From contig CM028335.1 of assembly GCA_016647705.1 (NCBI GenBank), positions 16,327,905 through 16,391,904 on the forward strand: DNA of 64,000 nt. The letters are read 5' to 3'. Below the pieces are notes generated by a model. That model had not been told where the DNA came from. It worked only from the letters and a program-made list of their open reading frames with translations, and did no database searches. The DNA comes from Eucommia ulmoides (taxonomy: Eukaryota > Streptophyta > Magnoliopsida > Garryales > Eucommiaceae). Shown here one piece after another: positions 1-11,598 of the stretch; positions within the stretch are counted from its first letter, which is position 1; each line of letters opens with the position of its first letter. Position numbers and translations under genes: made by a program.

Positions 1-110
1 GAAGTCAATGGATCTAATTCACTCTCTAAAGACATCTTGGAGGTTTGGAATTGCCTTTAAACTTATATATAGCTCAATATCAGTTAACACAAGCGATGTG
101 GGATTCAACA
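1..110 (-). repeat. Possible TRIM/LTR fragment cut by window start
   Basis: Read on the minus strand, the sequence starts with TGTTGAATCCCACATCG at 110 and then has GAGCTATATATAAG. A TG start, a TCCCACATCG block and a TATA-like block in this order are common in short plant LTRs of the TRIM type. No second copy or primer site is visible because the window ends, so this is only a suggestion. It would lie in the first intron of the gene starting at 1271. Confidence 0.3.
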
Positions 111-576
111 AACATACACAAACACTAGCAAGTTTTGGGTAAGTTGCTACAACAACAATTACAGTATTTAACAATTACCAGCAATTTCAAGTGCATATTG
201 GTCAGATGGGATCTCATTTTTTGGCACAAAAGATGCTGAATACCTGCCATGAAACCCATAAACAATGAAAATCCAGTATGAAAAGAAATGGCATAAAACA
301 AAATTATACCCGCCTGGAAATGTTCATCTTTATATGGTTAGAAACAGGGCAGTTTCCTTGTGAAAATCATGGGAGCAGATATTGCCAGTTAACGTAGAAA
401 ATGCCCAAAAAATAGGCATGGCAAATTTTGATCACGAAGGTGCAGTTGGCTTAAAAATTTCTGTGTATAATTTAATATATAATTTGACAGACGCATATAG
501 TTTCAATCATATAAAAACATTCACCTCATGAGCTAGTTTTTGGGGTTGACACAAAAAATAAAAGTCTCTGATACTT

Positions 577-891
577 TGATACCAGGGTGGGTCTTGAACC
601 TCTCTCAACCCCAAAAACTATCTCATCTAAAATTACCTCACGAGATGGGATGAGATTATCTTTCATACTTATAAGCTAACCACCAATCTCTTCCACATCT
701 GATGTGGAATAAACCCAACAATCTCTCACCCTCTCAAGCATCAGGTCTCTGGTCAGCTAACCTAGGCTAAAGTTGTTGTAACCTGAGATTTAATATTAGG
801 GTGCTCTTGGGCCTATTTCAACCCCAAAATCTAGCTGTGAAGTGAGACTTTCCCTCACATTGACCACCGGTAGTGTGGTATAAACCCAACA
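577..891 (-). mobile_element. TRIM retrotransposon (LTR-internal-LTR), intronic
   Basis: Two related segments lie in the same orientation: 799-891 and 585-720 (minus strand). Both begin TGTTGGGTTTATWCCACA and both end in CACCC after a TTTTGGGGTTGA block. Directly after the second comes TGGTATCA (577-584), the start of the usual plant initiator-Met tRNA primer site, followed by a second TATCAGAG. After the first copy the same place reads TAATATTA, a decayed version. The internal part (721-798) is under 100 bp and has no coding capacity, which fits a terminal-repeat retrotransposon in miniature. It lies inside the first intron of the minus-strand gene starting at 1271, in the same orientation. 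Confidence 0.5.
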
Positions 892-966
892 CACTGACAC
901 GCAGAAACATACCCAGAGAGTGGAAAAATCACAGGAAACAGCAAAATGAGTAATTTTAATTCATAC

Positions 967-1271
967 CCAGAAACGAAAACACCAGTCGCAAGCCGAAATA
1001 TCAAGGCAAGAGAAGCCCCCACGATATCCAAAACCTTATCGGGCCTCACCGAGAATGGCTTGGGTTGCGGAGGCTTGAAATTGGGCGGCGGAGAAATTGC
1101 CGAAGAAAACTCTAGTTTTGGGTCTTCCTTTGTGCTCACCGAGGCAGATGCCGGAGGGCTTTCCGGAAATTCCGCCGAGCAGCGAATAGAAGCTCTTCTC
1201 ATGGCTGGAACCCTACGGCCACAGAGCGGCCGGGAAATGGAAGATGGTGTGAAATTCAGAACTCCGGCCAT
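967..1271 (-). CDS. First exon of a plastid-targeted protein, probably thioredoxin/GST-fold family
   Basis: The ATG at 1271 opens a 305 bp exon (101 codons plus two bases) ending at a GTATGA donor (961-966). The N-terminus is rich in Ser, Arg and Pro with few acidic residues, as in a chloroplast transit peptide. It is followed by a Pro-rich stretch (FKPPQPKPFSVRPDK) and a hydrophobic helix with GASLALIFRLATGVFVSG. From memory, this FKPP..VRPDK..GASLAL.FRL.TGVFVSG pattern occurs just before the redox domain of plant chloroplast proteins with a glutathione S-transferase N-terminal/thioredoxin fold. That family assignment is an inference because the redox domain itself is not in the window. The next exon was not found between 1 and 960, so it lies beyond the left edge. 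Reading past the donor only gives a spurious ORF that runs on to 855. Confidence 0.5.
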
Positions 1272-1319
1272 GGTTCTCCGCGGAGTTCTGACCAGACCAG
1301 AGATTCAGTAAATTGAGAC

Positions 1320-1689
1320 TGCAGTGGCGGCGCCGGCGGCAGGGGTGGGGCTTTACGCTGCTAAGAATGTGCTGGGCGTTAAGAGTGTGGCCAGAAATAA
1401 GACAGGTAATGCAGGGTTTTTTTTTTTTTTTTTTTTGGACAAGCAGGTAATGCAGTTAACTGCCAGCAGAAATCGACAGTTGACTAAGGTGAGAAAATAA
1501 GGTTTGTTGTGTCATACGACGTCGTCTAGGTCACAAACTAGCTCACGCCCATCTTCTTTATAAAGTTCCAACGAGGCTCCAGCATAAACACACATAATTC
1601 TAGGGGTATGTATTATTTAGTCCTAAAATAAATAAAAAAATATCAATTATTCTCATTATTTTTATTTTTTTTTGTACCAATAATTCATT
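1320..1689. other. Upstream intergenic region, nothing coding
   Basis: This is the region 5' of the minus-strand gene starting at 1271. It has a GC-rich stretch (1321-1390), a long T tract near 1417-1437 and then AT-rich sequence. No gene, RNA gene or clear element was recognised. It should hold the promoter of that gene, but no convincing TATA box was seen. Confidence 0.4.
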
Positions 1690-2320
1690 TTGTCTTTTTC
1701 TGATCAAAATACCTCTCATATAAATGTTGAATGTAACATTTAGCAACTGTGGGTGTTAAATGTAATATCAATTGTTTATTTATTTTTTATTGATGTTATA
1801 TTTTTCTGACCAATATACTCCTCATGTGAATGTTGAATGTAACATTCAATACCTGTGGGTGTTGAATGAAAGGTATTGAATGAAACATCAATTTTTATTT
1901 TTATTTTTTATTTTTTTTTATGATGCTATCTTTTTTTAACCAAAATACTCCTCATGTGGATATTGAATGTAACATTCAACATCTGTGGGTGTTGAATGTA
2001 ACATCAATTGTATTTTTTATTTTTTTATTTTTATTTTTTATGATACTATCTTTTTCTGATCAAAATACTCCTCATGTGAATGTTGAATGTAATATTCAAA
2101 ATCTGTGAGTGTTGAATGTAAAATCAATTGTGATTTATTTATTTATTTATTTTATGATATTATCTTTTTCTAACCAAAATACAACTCATGTGGATGTTGA
2201 ATGTAACATCCATTGTTCTCTTGTTTTTGTATGCAAAATAAAATTTATATGATATTACATTGAATACTTGTAGATGTTACATTCAACACCTGTAAATGTT
2301 GAATATAATATCAATTGTTC
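1690..2320. repeat. Minisatellite, about 5 copies of a 115-120 bp unit
   Basis: The unit has TTTTTCTGAYCAAAATACTCC, then TCATGTGRATGTTGAATGTA, ACATTCAAYAYCTGTGGGTG and TTGAATGTAACATCAATTGT, followed by a T/A-rich spacer ending in TATGATRYTATC. Copies begin near 1690, 1801, 1931, 2051 and 2165; the last is shortened, and a further partial copy runs to about 2320. Each unit contains the short inverted repeat GTTGAATGTAACATTCAAC. Copies differ by several bases, so the array is not very recent. No coding potential was seen. Confidence 0.75.
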
Positions 2321-2694
2321 TCTTATGTTTACGTCACGTTTGGTAACGATTTTATCATAAAATCGAGATTTTTTTTATTTTTTATTTTTTGGCAACATAT
2401 AGAAAATGACAAAAAGTCATAAAATTTGAGGTGAAAACTGTAATTTATTGGGGGAAGGGGGGGGCACGGCGGCGGCGGCAGCTGACAGCGATAGTGCACC
2501 AGTTTGACGACTTTCCTTATCGATATGAAGTTCACGGGAGGGCATTTCGATAAACTCATTTCTCGTCATTTTTTAAAACAAGACTAATTGGTGCAAGAAA
2601 AAAATGTTGACGGAAGTAATCGGTGCAAAAAAAAGTTGATGGGAGTAGACGGTAAATAGTTTCTTTTGGGGGGAGTAATTGGTAATTTTCCCAT
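2321..2694. other. Non-coding stretch, nothing recognised
   Basis: AT-rich sequence with one G/C-rich purine and CGG-repeat patch (about 2450-2480). The minus-strand reading frame across it (2329-2559) is low-complexity proline and is not convincing as a gene. Confidence 0.35.
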
Positions 2695-3180
2695 ATATCT
2701 AAGGGCACCTATCAAAGATGCCATTATCCATCTCTGCCATAACCATCTCTGTCATTTCATCTAGGAGAGAATCTAGAATTACCAAGTTCACTTCTTCATT
2801 TAATCATCTCTTTGCAAGAAAATTCGCACATTTATTTTCTTCTCTCGGGACAGATTGAAGAATATAATTCCTTCTGAGCAACAATCTTTTGTAGTCATCA
2901 ACACTAGTCTTGAACTAGTGTGTTTCTGAACAATCCTCAAGGATAAGCTTGATTACCCCCTTTGCATCGACTTCCACAATAACTCCCAGAATATCTTTCT
3001 CATTTGCAATCTTTATTTCCATATATATGCTTTTCAACTCTGCTTCTAGGCCAGTGCAACTTTGGATTCTCCCGAAATAGCCTACTATTCATACCCTAAG
3101 TTTGTCTCTAATAAGGCCTCATATTCTTTTCATTCCAAGGTTTCCAGTTGCACTCCCATCAATATTTAATTTATAGAAAC
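2695..3180 (-). pseudogene. LINE (non-LTR) RNase H domain relic
   Basis: The minus-strand translation, read through several stops, shows the signature of the RNase H-like domain found at the C-terminus of plant LINE ORF2. There is a start like YKLNIDGSATGN, then EAELKSIYMEIKIA, then an Asp-containing strand (IVEVDAKGVIKLILEDC), then RNYILQSVPREENKCANFLAKR, the usual I.H..RE.N..AD.LAK block. At least three in-frame stops and lost codons make it a dead fragment. It abuts the LTR fragment starting at 3182. A similar relic in the opposite orientation lies at 29846-30620, also beside the same LTR end sequence. Confidence 0.7.
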
Positions 3181-3181
3181 T

Positions 3182-3600
3182 ATTGGTGTCTAAAATTGGT
3201 AAACATCGCGAATATAGTCCAGTCAGATTTCACATGTTCTTTTTGCTGAGATGGAGTATTGAGCTAGAGTCCTGAAATTATGGAGAGTTGGAGACTTCGA
3301 ACGTTACGCTGCCAATTGTCTATTCTCTTCCAATTCCTTGGTTGAGGTCTAAAGAGTTGACGTCCTCAAAGCGAGTATCTGTATAAAGACCCGTCGAGGT
3401 TGTGTCCGGCGAAACCCCTCTGACGTGAGAGTAAAAGCTCGAGGGGTAAGGGCCTAGTATGCTTTAAATGGAAAAATGAGCATTACCTTAGGCATTGAAT
3501 TGTCCCGAGTATTTATAGGAGTGGAGAGTAATTAGCATTGCTTGACCGGGGGCTTGAGCATAGTTAATTTGCATTGCCTAATCTGTAGAAATAACTGTAG
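3182..3600 (-). mobile_element. Ty3/gypsy LTR fragment, Tat-like
   Basis: It begins TTGGTGTCTAAAATTGGT, like the end of the Tat-element LTRs at 32800 and 43273 (TGTTGGTGTCGGAATTTGGT). It also shares their order of landmarks: a GTGAGAGTAAAA block (about 3425), then GTATTTATAGGAG (about 3510), the reverse complement of a CTATAAATA TATA box, then TTAGCAT. The TATA box direction puts the LTR on the minus strand. No partner LTR was found close by, so it is a fragment or a degraded solo LTR. Confidence 0.55.
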
Positions 3601-3605
3601 CTAAA

Positions 3606-6600
3606 ATGAAAACTCGTCTAGTATTGATGTGCAAGTTTGATGGGTACTCTTTGGGTATAAGAGTCGACGATTATTTCACTTTTGAGTTGTTAATTGAAAA
3701 GCTAATAACAAGATGGGATGTGTTGTGGGTTGAATCATTTGAGTTGCATTACTCTTTACCTGGGCATGACAGGTGTTTAATCTTGTGTCAAAATTACTTA
3801 GAAATGGTTGTCAGTTTTGCTCGTGCATCCAAGTTTGAATATGTGGGAGTGGACATCAAGGTATGTGATAATGGGAGCGGTTCAGGGTGATAGCTGACCT
3901 AATATGCTAATTGAACATCCATGAGAACGGGGGATAGAGGCGATGCCAATAGGGATGATAATTTGTTGCCAATTTTTTGTCCATTACCCCCAAAAGTGTT
4001 ATTATTGGATCATTGGGTTGAAAGTATTAAAGAAGTTGGTTAGAGTTTTAAGGGTAGAATACTAGAGTTTAGAGAAATATTTTGAAAGTATCTTGTTCAA
4101 TGAGGTTTCAACTATAAATACAAAAAGAATAACAAAAAAAGAGTCATTGTTGAATTTTCTTAAGTAAGAAAGAGACTGCGAATGGAAAGTCCATAGAAGA
4201 ATAGATGAAAGAAATAGATTTTTTTTTATATATGGAAGCTGGTGAATAGTTATTCTGCTGGGGCTGCATTCAAGATGAACAAGAACGTGAAGATGAACTC
4301 GAGTGTTGTTAAGTCTTGTTTGATTGATTTAGTTTAGAACACGTTGACTGCTCAACTAACTAATGTTGTCCACACAATTAATAATGGCTATAGTATTGAC
4401 ATTCCATACCACATTGCATGGAATGGAATATAAAAAACTTGGGATGATTTGTATGATGACCACAAGCCGTCATATGATCAATTGCGATGGTATATGGATG
4501 TTTGTTTGTGCACGAACTCGAGGAGCCATTTGGTTTTGGATCCTGACAAAGAAATATGACACTTTAAAAGGTTGTTTGTTACTTTTAATGTCACTATACA
4601 TGGCTTCAAGTATTGGTGATCAATGTTATTTATCGATATAACTTTTGGGGGATCGATATAAGGGGTGTTTGTTGGGGGCAAGTGTCGAGATTGGTTCAAA
4701 TAATAAGATAAGTTTGTTGGTAATTTAAAATAGTTTGATATTTAAAGCAATAATTTGATTTTGTTTTTATTGTTGTCTAGGTTTGTTTTCAATTGCTTTT
4801 GCAGTGGTTGACACGGAGAATGACGACAATAGGTATTGGTTTATGTGTAACTTATCGAAAATTGTGTCGCATGAACGTGTATTAACGTTCATATCAGATC
4901 GGCATAGCAAGATACTTGAAGGTGTATGAAGAATGTTCCTATATTGTTTCCACTTGTACTGTTTGAATCATATGAAGAATAATTTAAGGGATAAATTAGT
5001 AGAGATGAAAAAGGTTTTAAGGAGAGGTTGGTATACAAACTGTTGATCCTAAGATTTTGATGAACAATTAAATGTTGATATTTTTTGTGAAACTAACGTT
5101 TTGATTAAGTGTTTCAGTTTATTAGTTCCAATGAAGATATTATCATAAAGTAATTGTAAAGGATGCAGAGACGGATACTAAGAGATTGAAGATTTCAAAG
5201 AATCTAGGTGAAAACAATTCTAATATATTTTTACTCTTAATGTATCCCGATTAGGATCGCACACGACACGAAAATGATTTTATATTTATGTGTGTTTTGA
5301 TAGGATCCTAATTAGTGAAATTATTCGCTCTTATGTGTAATTGAAAAAGAAATAAAAATAATTAATTAAAATTGATTTTAAGATTTTAGTGGAGCTAACC
5401 GAGAAAATAAATCGGTTAAAAGGGTGAAAATGTCAAAGAAAATAATTAAGAATAAGAGTTTCAACATGGGCAGTCGACAGGTAAGTCAACTTGTGCTTAA
5501 AAGAAGAAATCTTTGAACCTCCCGGTTGACAGGTAGGTCGACATATGCTTAAAAGATGAACTCTCTGTATCTCTAGATCGACAGATAAGTCGACTTATGA
5601 TGATGTAATTTTGGCTTGGGCTACATCCTGAATTGGGCGGTCGACCGATGGATGTGTGTTTGTCGATTGATGGCAACTTTCCGATTTTCAGGATTTTGAT
5701 TTAAATACTAGCCATTATTTGTTTACTTGATTGAGAGATTTTAGGAATATGAATATTTTAAAGATATGATACTCCTATTTGAATATCCCTATTGATATGG
5801 TATATATATTTTAAGTATTTCTTAAATTGATATATTTAATTCTTTCTATTATATTGATTTGAGTTTGAGAAATATTTGAGGGACTAATTTGAATGTTTTA
5901 AAAGCTATAATTAAGTCAAATATATCTAAAATGAAAGATAATGATATATGGGGTTTATAGTTATTTTTTAGATACTTATCATTTAAAAACTAACCGTTGG
6001 AAGACTTGTTTCAATTTCTTATATATAGACTTGCGAATTTCACATAATAGAATGATGATATCAAGAACTATTCAGTTTATAAACTTTTATAAGAGTAATC
6101 ATTCTAATATTATTTTGAGAGATCAAATTGTGAGATCAATTATTAAGGAGTTCTTGAGTTAAAGCACTGATTGTGTAAGCGTCACTGAGTTGAGCTGTCT
6201 AGTGTTCCAATCTATAATTCTTCGGTGTTATCCGAGTGAGATCTTTTCAAGCTATTAATCTTTACTGCATATTTATTTGTCTATATTTGTTTGGTTGATA
6301 AGATCTTGATGAAATCGTTTTTGAATTTTAAAAGCATAAAAATTTTTTAAAACGATTTGTGTGATAATCTGATTACATACTCAATTTTGTGTTACCCGTA
6401 TTATTTTTATAATCAGATTTTTGTTTCCTTACTTAATTCTATCACTAGTAATTATCGAGACATTAATTGAGTTTAAATTAATTTGAGGTGGTAGAAATTT
6501 CGAGTGGGAAGAACTATCAATTTCTTGTAATTGGTGAGTTGTGTACGGATTAGATACTATTGAGAGTATCTAATCAGGGGTAACTGGGTTTCAATCTCTT

Positions 6601-7983
6601 CTGATAAATAGATGGAGGTGTTAATTCTTCCTTGATTGAATTTGTGAGTGATTTTGTAAAAATTTCATCCTTACCTGAGAAAAAGATAGTTGAAGTGTTT
6701 CTGTGAGGTTTTGATTCTTTAGCCTAAGGTATAAAAAGAATTAGGTTATTCTTGAGCCTGTAAAAAGTAGAGGTTATTCTTGAATATGAGAAAAAGAAAA
6801 GGTTATTCCTGAGCCTAGTAAAAGAAATTTGTAAAAGTTGATTCTGAGCCTATGAAAAGAATCATTATGTAAAGGTTTGGTTCCTACCTGTTTAAAAGAA
6901 TCTTAGTGATTAGTGGGTGAGACTCTCCGTAGAGCTCAGAGGACTAGATTAGCCAAGAATAACTTGGTGAACTAGTATAATTTCTCGTGTGTTTCTATTT
7001 TTCATTATTTATTTGTGTTATTTGGTGTGCACCTAGTTAATATCATATTTCCGCTGTTATATAAAGATAATAATTAATTTGGGATTAAAATTAAATATTT
7101 GGATTATTGAAGTATTTTTTCCCTGATAATTTTTTATCTACCCAATTCATTCCCCTCTTGGGTAGCTCACTGGGCCAACACAAACATTCTATGGTGACGT
7201 ATGCCATGATGATAGAGAAATATTACCAATTGTTGGATGAGTTAAAGGCGAAAGGTAAGGGCGAGTAGAAAATTTCCTTGCAGATGTACTGTTAGATAGA
7301 TTTTGTAACATATTCTTTAGAGGCAAAAAGTAGGGTGAAATGTCTTCTAATCTTGCGTAGTCGTTCAATGCTTGGATTCGTGAGTATCGTTCACTTGCCT
7401 ATCATCTGGATGATTGACAAGATTATGTGTAAATTAATGGCACAATTATCCATTAGACATGCAGAATCTCTGTTGATGACGGTTTTTATGTCAATGTGGC
7501 GATGAAATGATTATGCAAATGATTAGGGATGGACAGATATGGACTGTTGTGGAGTGCGGGAATAACGTGTTTTAAGTGCATTCACATCCTTCTGTCTTGG
7601 TAGATTTGGACAACAGAACATATACCTACCTTAACTGGCAAATGATGGATTTCCTTATGTGCATGTTTGTGCGGCTATACAGAAAAATGATCAAAACTCA
7701 TATTCATTTATAGAGGTGTATTTTTCGGTGGACTACTACAAGAGATTCTATTTTGAAGGGATAAATGGTGTTCCAACACTTGAGAAACCTGAATGGAATA
7801 AATAAAAAGTTGTGATCATTTTTCCAAATATCAAAAGGCAACCTACTCGTCCAAGGATGAAGCATATCCCCTCAAAAAGTGAGATTGTCGAGATAAGATG
7901 TGGTACATGTAAAAAATATGGGCACCATAACAAGAAGTCATGCATTACTGCGATTTGATCGTTAACAATTTACTGAAGGGATA
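3606..7983 (+). pseudogene. Mutator-like (MULE) transposase gene, broken by an LTR
   Basis: Pieces appear in the right order for a MuDR-type transposase. At 3606-3890 is an intact start ORF whose TFELLIEKL and LHYSLPG segments match the N-terminal domain of many plant MULE proteins. At about 4470-4990 is the DDE-transposase core: LRWYMDVCL, SHLVLDPDK, FKRLFVTFN, then FSIAFAVVDTENDDNRYWF, FISDRHSKILEGV and HMKNNLRDKL. At about 7360-7650 are AWIREYR and the SWIM zinc-finger region (VDLDNRTYTYLNWQ; the expected Cys residues are changed). At 7885-7956 is a CCHC-like zinc knuckle, CGTCKKYGHHNKKSC. Frameshifts and stops occur throughout, so it is dead. A 2.14 kb solo LTR (5041-7180) was inserted into the middle. 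The element's own terminal repeats were not identified. Confidence 0.75.
5041..7180 (+). mobile_element. Solo LTR of a Ty1/copia element (SIRE/Maximus-like), TSD CAAAC
   Basis: It starts TGTTGATCCTAAGATTTTGA and ends CTCTTGGGTAGCTCACTGG then GCCAACA. These ends are typical of long LTRs of the SIRE/Maximus copia lineage (recalled, not searched). The five bases before (5036-5040, CAAAC) and after (7181-7185, CAAAC) are identical, so the insertion borders are clear. At 2140 bp with no internal domain and no second LTR, it is a solo LTR left by recombination. Inside are short direct repeats around GTCGACAGGTAAGTCGAC (about 5470-5600) and a 30-40 bp repeat with GGTTATTCTTGAGCCT (about 6720-6860). 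It splits the MULE transposase gene. Confidence 0.85.
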
Positions 7984-7985
7984 GT

Positions 7986-9752
7986 TAATAAAGTGATGTG
8001 TTGTATGTTGAATCTTATTTTATTCTTATTTTTTATGAATGTTTTGAAATTCTTTAAAGTACACTTGTATGTGGATCTTTTATGGTTAAGTTATGAATTG
8101 TTATTAGTTTGTGGAAGAAGAAAGGAGAGGCAAGTGTAAAAAAAAAATGGGGACAAATATATCAGAAATTCATAGTAATTTAATTAAATAATTTATATAT
8201 ATTTTTTATATGTGTATATTTAGTAAAGAACAGTGTACATATTGAAGCTCTCTATCAAAACTAGTGAAAACTTTATGATTAAGATGAAATTAGTGTGTTT
8301 TTTTGTTGGTTGGGAGGGGGGATTGCACTTTCAACAACCCTTCAAATTAGGGGTAGAGTTTAATTCATCTATCTAATTTGTAAGGTTATACATTTGTACT
8401 TGATATTTCAGTTTCATTTCAATTTGATGTAATTGAAAATAGAGTAAGCATATTCAAATGAAAAAGGTCATATGTTAAGCATGATGTTATTTTGAGATTA
8501 TTTTTGTCATTTTTAGGAGTTCACAAGAATACACGTCTAAAATCTCTTTTAACATTGCCTAGAACTTATAGAGTTCGGTAAAAATAATCAAATAATCAAT
8601 ATGCAATTGCATAGGACAAATATTTATTCAAAGAAAACGACTCTAGGGTTTAATAGTCGTCGGATCTCATGCCGTTCCCGTGGTCTTTTTTTGTTTATGT
8701 TTGTTAACCGTATTTTTAATCGAACCAACTTAAAACGAAAGTAAAATCTCGAAGTATAAATGTGTTATTGTGTAAATTGCAAATAGATAAAAATATAATT
8801 TTCTATAAATATAAGATTTATGCGGAGAAATTGGCAAAAAACGTTGAAAAATGTTTTTTAGATTCATTTATAATCCCCAACATTATTATTTTTTGAAAAA
8901 ATCAAATGTGGATAAACTCAAAGAATATCTATGCTATATATTATATTGAAATTAGTATGAACCCATGTTACCCACGATGTATTAGTACGGTTGGTAATGA
9001 GAGATATCTATTTTTTTGTCAATTAAGTTTCGATTTTTTTAGAGAACACTTCACGAAGTAAATATTAAGTTGAAATCTGAATGCACTAGGACAATATGGG
9101 AGATTGCGTTTATAAGATTACCTAGTGAGATGATTAGTCAAAGTGCGTATAAACTAGTCCGGACATAGCTTACCCCAAAAAAAAAAAAAGAGAAGAAAAA
9201 AAGTGTGAACCCATGTTAAAAATCTAAAATGAGATTGAAATTAACAACACCAATTAAAAACTTTATCAAAGTTACGAGGTCAGAAGTGTAGTTTTTACCA
9301 AAAGCTTCTACGCCATGGCAATGCACAAACGAAGATTCAGTTTCGGAGAAACGTCGCCTGAGAATTGCGAGATGGAGAAGAAAATATAGTCTCATCAACC
9401 GGTACTTGTGATTGTTTGTACCAGTGCTTTTGTTGTGTATATTCGTTAACGTGATTTCTACTTATGGTATAGATTTTAATGCTTTTGTCGATTTCCATGA
9501 ATGAATATGGTTTACCAGCTTACCGTTTACGTCGTTAGATAAGCTAGGGTTCAACTAGAAGCTCTTCATATAGTATCAGATAGAAAATTATACATTGCGA
9601 GTTTCATTCACGGTACGATGTTCTGAAGCAATCGACCTCTGTTAGTTTAACTTATTATCATTCCGTCCTAAATGACGGTGAAGCAGATTTCTGCATGGAC
9701 TTCTAAATCCTGATGCAAAATCAAATTCAATCGGAGTTACAATATCTTAGAT
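7986..9752. other. AT-rich intergenic region, nothing recognised
   Basis: This lies between the MULE relic and the 3' end of the MYR1-like gene. It should include that gene's 3' UTR and polyadenylation site near 9752. No domain, RNA gene or clear repeat was seen. The short minus-strand ORF at 9216-9398 has no recognisable feature. Confidence 0.35.
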
Positions 9753-11598
9753 TCAGCTGAATCTGTTCAAGTCAAAATGTTTGCAACTTGAAGCAGCATC
9801 GGTTTCGTCGCGGAGGTTTAGGTCTAGAATTGGTGAGTATGTTGGTTTGTTTAGATTCTCGATTTTAACCATTTCTTTTCCATTTCTGGACTTGTCAAGG
9901 AATCTAACATCTGCGTCCCTTCCTGTAAATCTTTCCTCTGCTCCTCCTCCTTGAATTCCAATGCTCATTGATAGATAGCTCCAGTTTGGTTCCGATCCAA
10001 AAGCTTTATCTGTATCCTCATCCATTCCTGAAAATGTCAAGCAACTGTCCACTGAACAATCCGTTGGCTGCATATTTTGCATTCTCAAACTTGACAACTC
10101 CTTCGTTCCTGGAAATGAAGAATTCAGGCATTGAGTGGATACTTTGGATGCCAATTCTGATAGCTGAGACTTGGCTGCTTCTAGTCCTAAAGCTCCAGAG
10201 TTCTGTCCTCCTAGGGTTTCCTGTGCTTTCTCCAGCACAGATTGTAGGTATTTTCCTTGTGCCTCTATCCTTAGCTGTAAGTGTCGTTGTACCTGTTTCA
10301 TTTGACAATGCTAATTTAGCAAGGAACAAGTGGTCATGAAATAATAGATTAACTTTTGAGTTATATTACAAATTGGAAGGTTTTCAGTAATTTGTACCTC
10401 AAGCTGCTCATGCAGCCTTCTTTGCACTTCAATTTGCATCTGTATTGCATCGCTTATGTTTGCACTTCTGAAAATTAACTTTCATAGTTAGAGAAGTCTC
10501 AATAGGAATATATATATAGAGAGAGAGAGAGAGCGAAGAATGAATTGATGAACTGACAAAAAGAGCATTGAGTTCTTACCTATTTGTTTGTGGCACAATG
10601 CTTGGAGTACTCAAATGAGTTTCATTTACCTCAGGTATCCTGCCTGCAGTCGCTGTGAATGTTTTTTACACGATTATATTCTCTTCTTAATAACAGGTTT
10701 AACATCACAAAAGAACTGTCTCCAGAAATTTTAACTTCTTACCAATTTTGTTGGAGACATTATTGGCGTGTCCATGGATGTTTTTACTGAGTCGGTATTT
10801 CTGCAAGCCAACATGCAAGAGTTCAGTCAGCTTTTTCCGTAATGCAACAAATCCTAGTTGCTGCCAACCCCGTTTGTTGAAAAAGTTATTGTAACTAAAA
10901 GAGAACAAAAATACAAACTTTTTTTTTTTTTAAATTGTCATTGCATGCTTTGGTTTCTGTGTCATGGTTTTTATGTCAGCTTCAGATCTTCTCCTTGTGG
11001 CATGACACATTAAAGTTTGGAGTTCTATAGCCACCACGAGAAGTGGAAAAGAATATATACTTAACGTTAATTTGTGTTTATTAGATGGTGGAACTTCTAA
11101 TCGCTGCCACGAGTTGGCAGTAAGAATGTAAAACTTGGAGACATACACATTAGAGAAAGCCCGTTTTCTGTTTGGAGAAAGATTAAATTAAATCATATGG
11201 TTAGTATCTTTACCTGAAGATGACTTTTTAAATGGTATAAGGTTAGTCCAGGAATCCCCATAAGCTTGAGAACTGATTTTGGGGTAGCCTCTGTAAGAAG
11301 GAAAAGATACACCAAAAATTAGCCAAACTACAGCAAATATTTCTCTAGTACTTCTAGAACTTCAAGCATGTTGTATGTTAAATCACTCACTATCTGCCCC
11401 TCCAAGCTGATTAACTGCTTCTATGAACCGCTCATGCAGATCAGCCGTCCATTTGAGTCTGGGCTTGGCATCGGTTGAAAGTACAAGCCCTGAATCTCCC
11501 ATGCAATTCCCGCCTTGCAGGAGCATATGCTTTTCTGAAGGGATGGACATTCTTAGCGGCTGGTGGATGTTCTTACCTTGATGGTGATGATGATACAT
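9753..11598 (-). CDS. MYR1-like: MYB-CC (G2-like) transcription factor, MYR1/MYR2-like
   Basis: A nuclear DNA-binding protein of the MYB-CC family, whose members include the phosphate-starvation regulator PHR1 and its PHL relatives. Six coding exons join in frame: 11598-11391, 11290-11214, 10800-10743, 10652-10580, 10467-10398 and 10292-9753. Together they encode 341 residues, all introns GT..AG. The start MYHHHHQGKNIH matches the known MYR1 start style; an in-frame upstream extension to 11661 is more likely 5' UTR. Residues about 42-96 form the single MYB/SANT repeat (KPRLKWTADLHERFIEAVNQ ... SVLKLMGIPGLTLYHLKSHL). Exons 5 and 6 encode the coiled-coil dimerisation domain (MQIEVQRRLHEQLE, then VQRHLQLRIEAQGKYLQSVL). 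The C-terminus is Ser/Asp-rich and ends DLNRFS. The MYR1 C-terminus I remember has two more residues; here the Trp codon is TGA. No disabling lesion was seen, so the gene looks functional. Its host context is only transposon debris. Confidence 0.93.

Noticed and set aside
5941..6162. Plus-strand ORF of 73 residues
   Set aside because: It lies wholly inside the copia solo LTR and has no recognisable domain.
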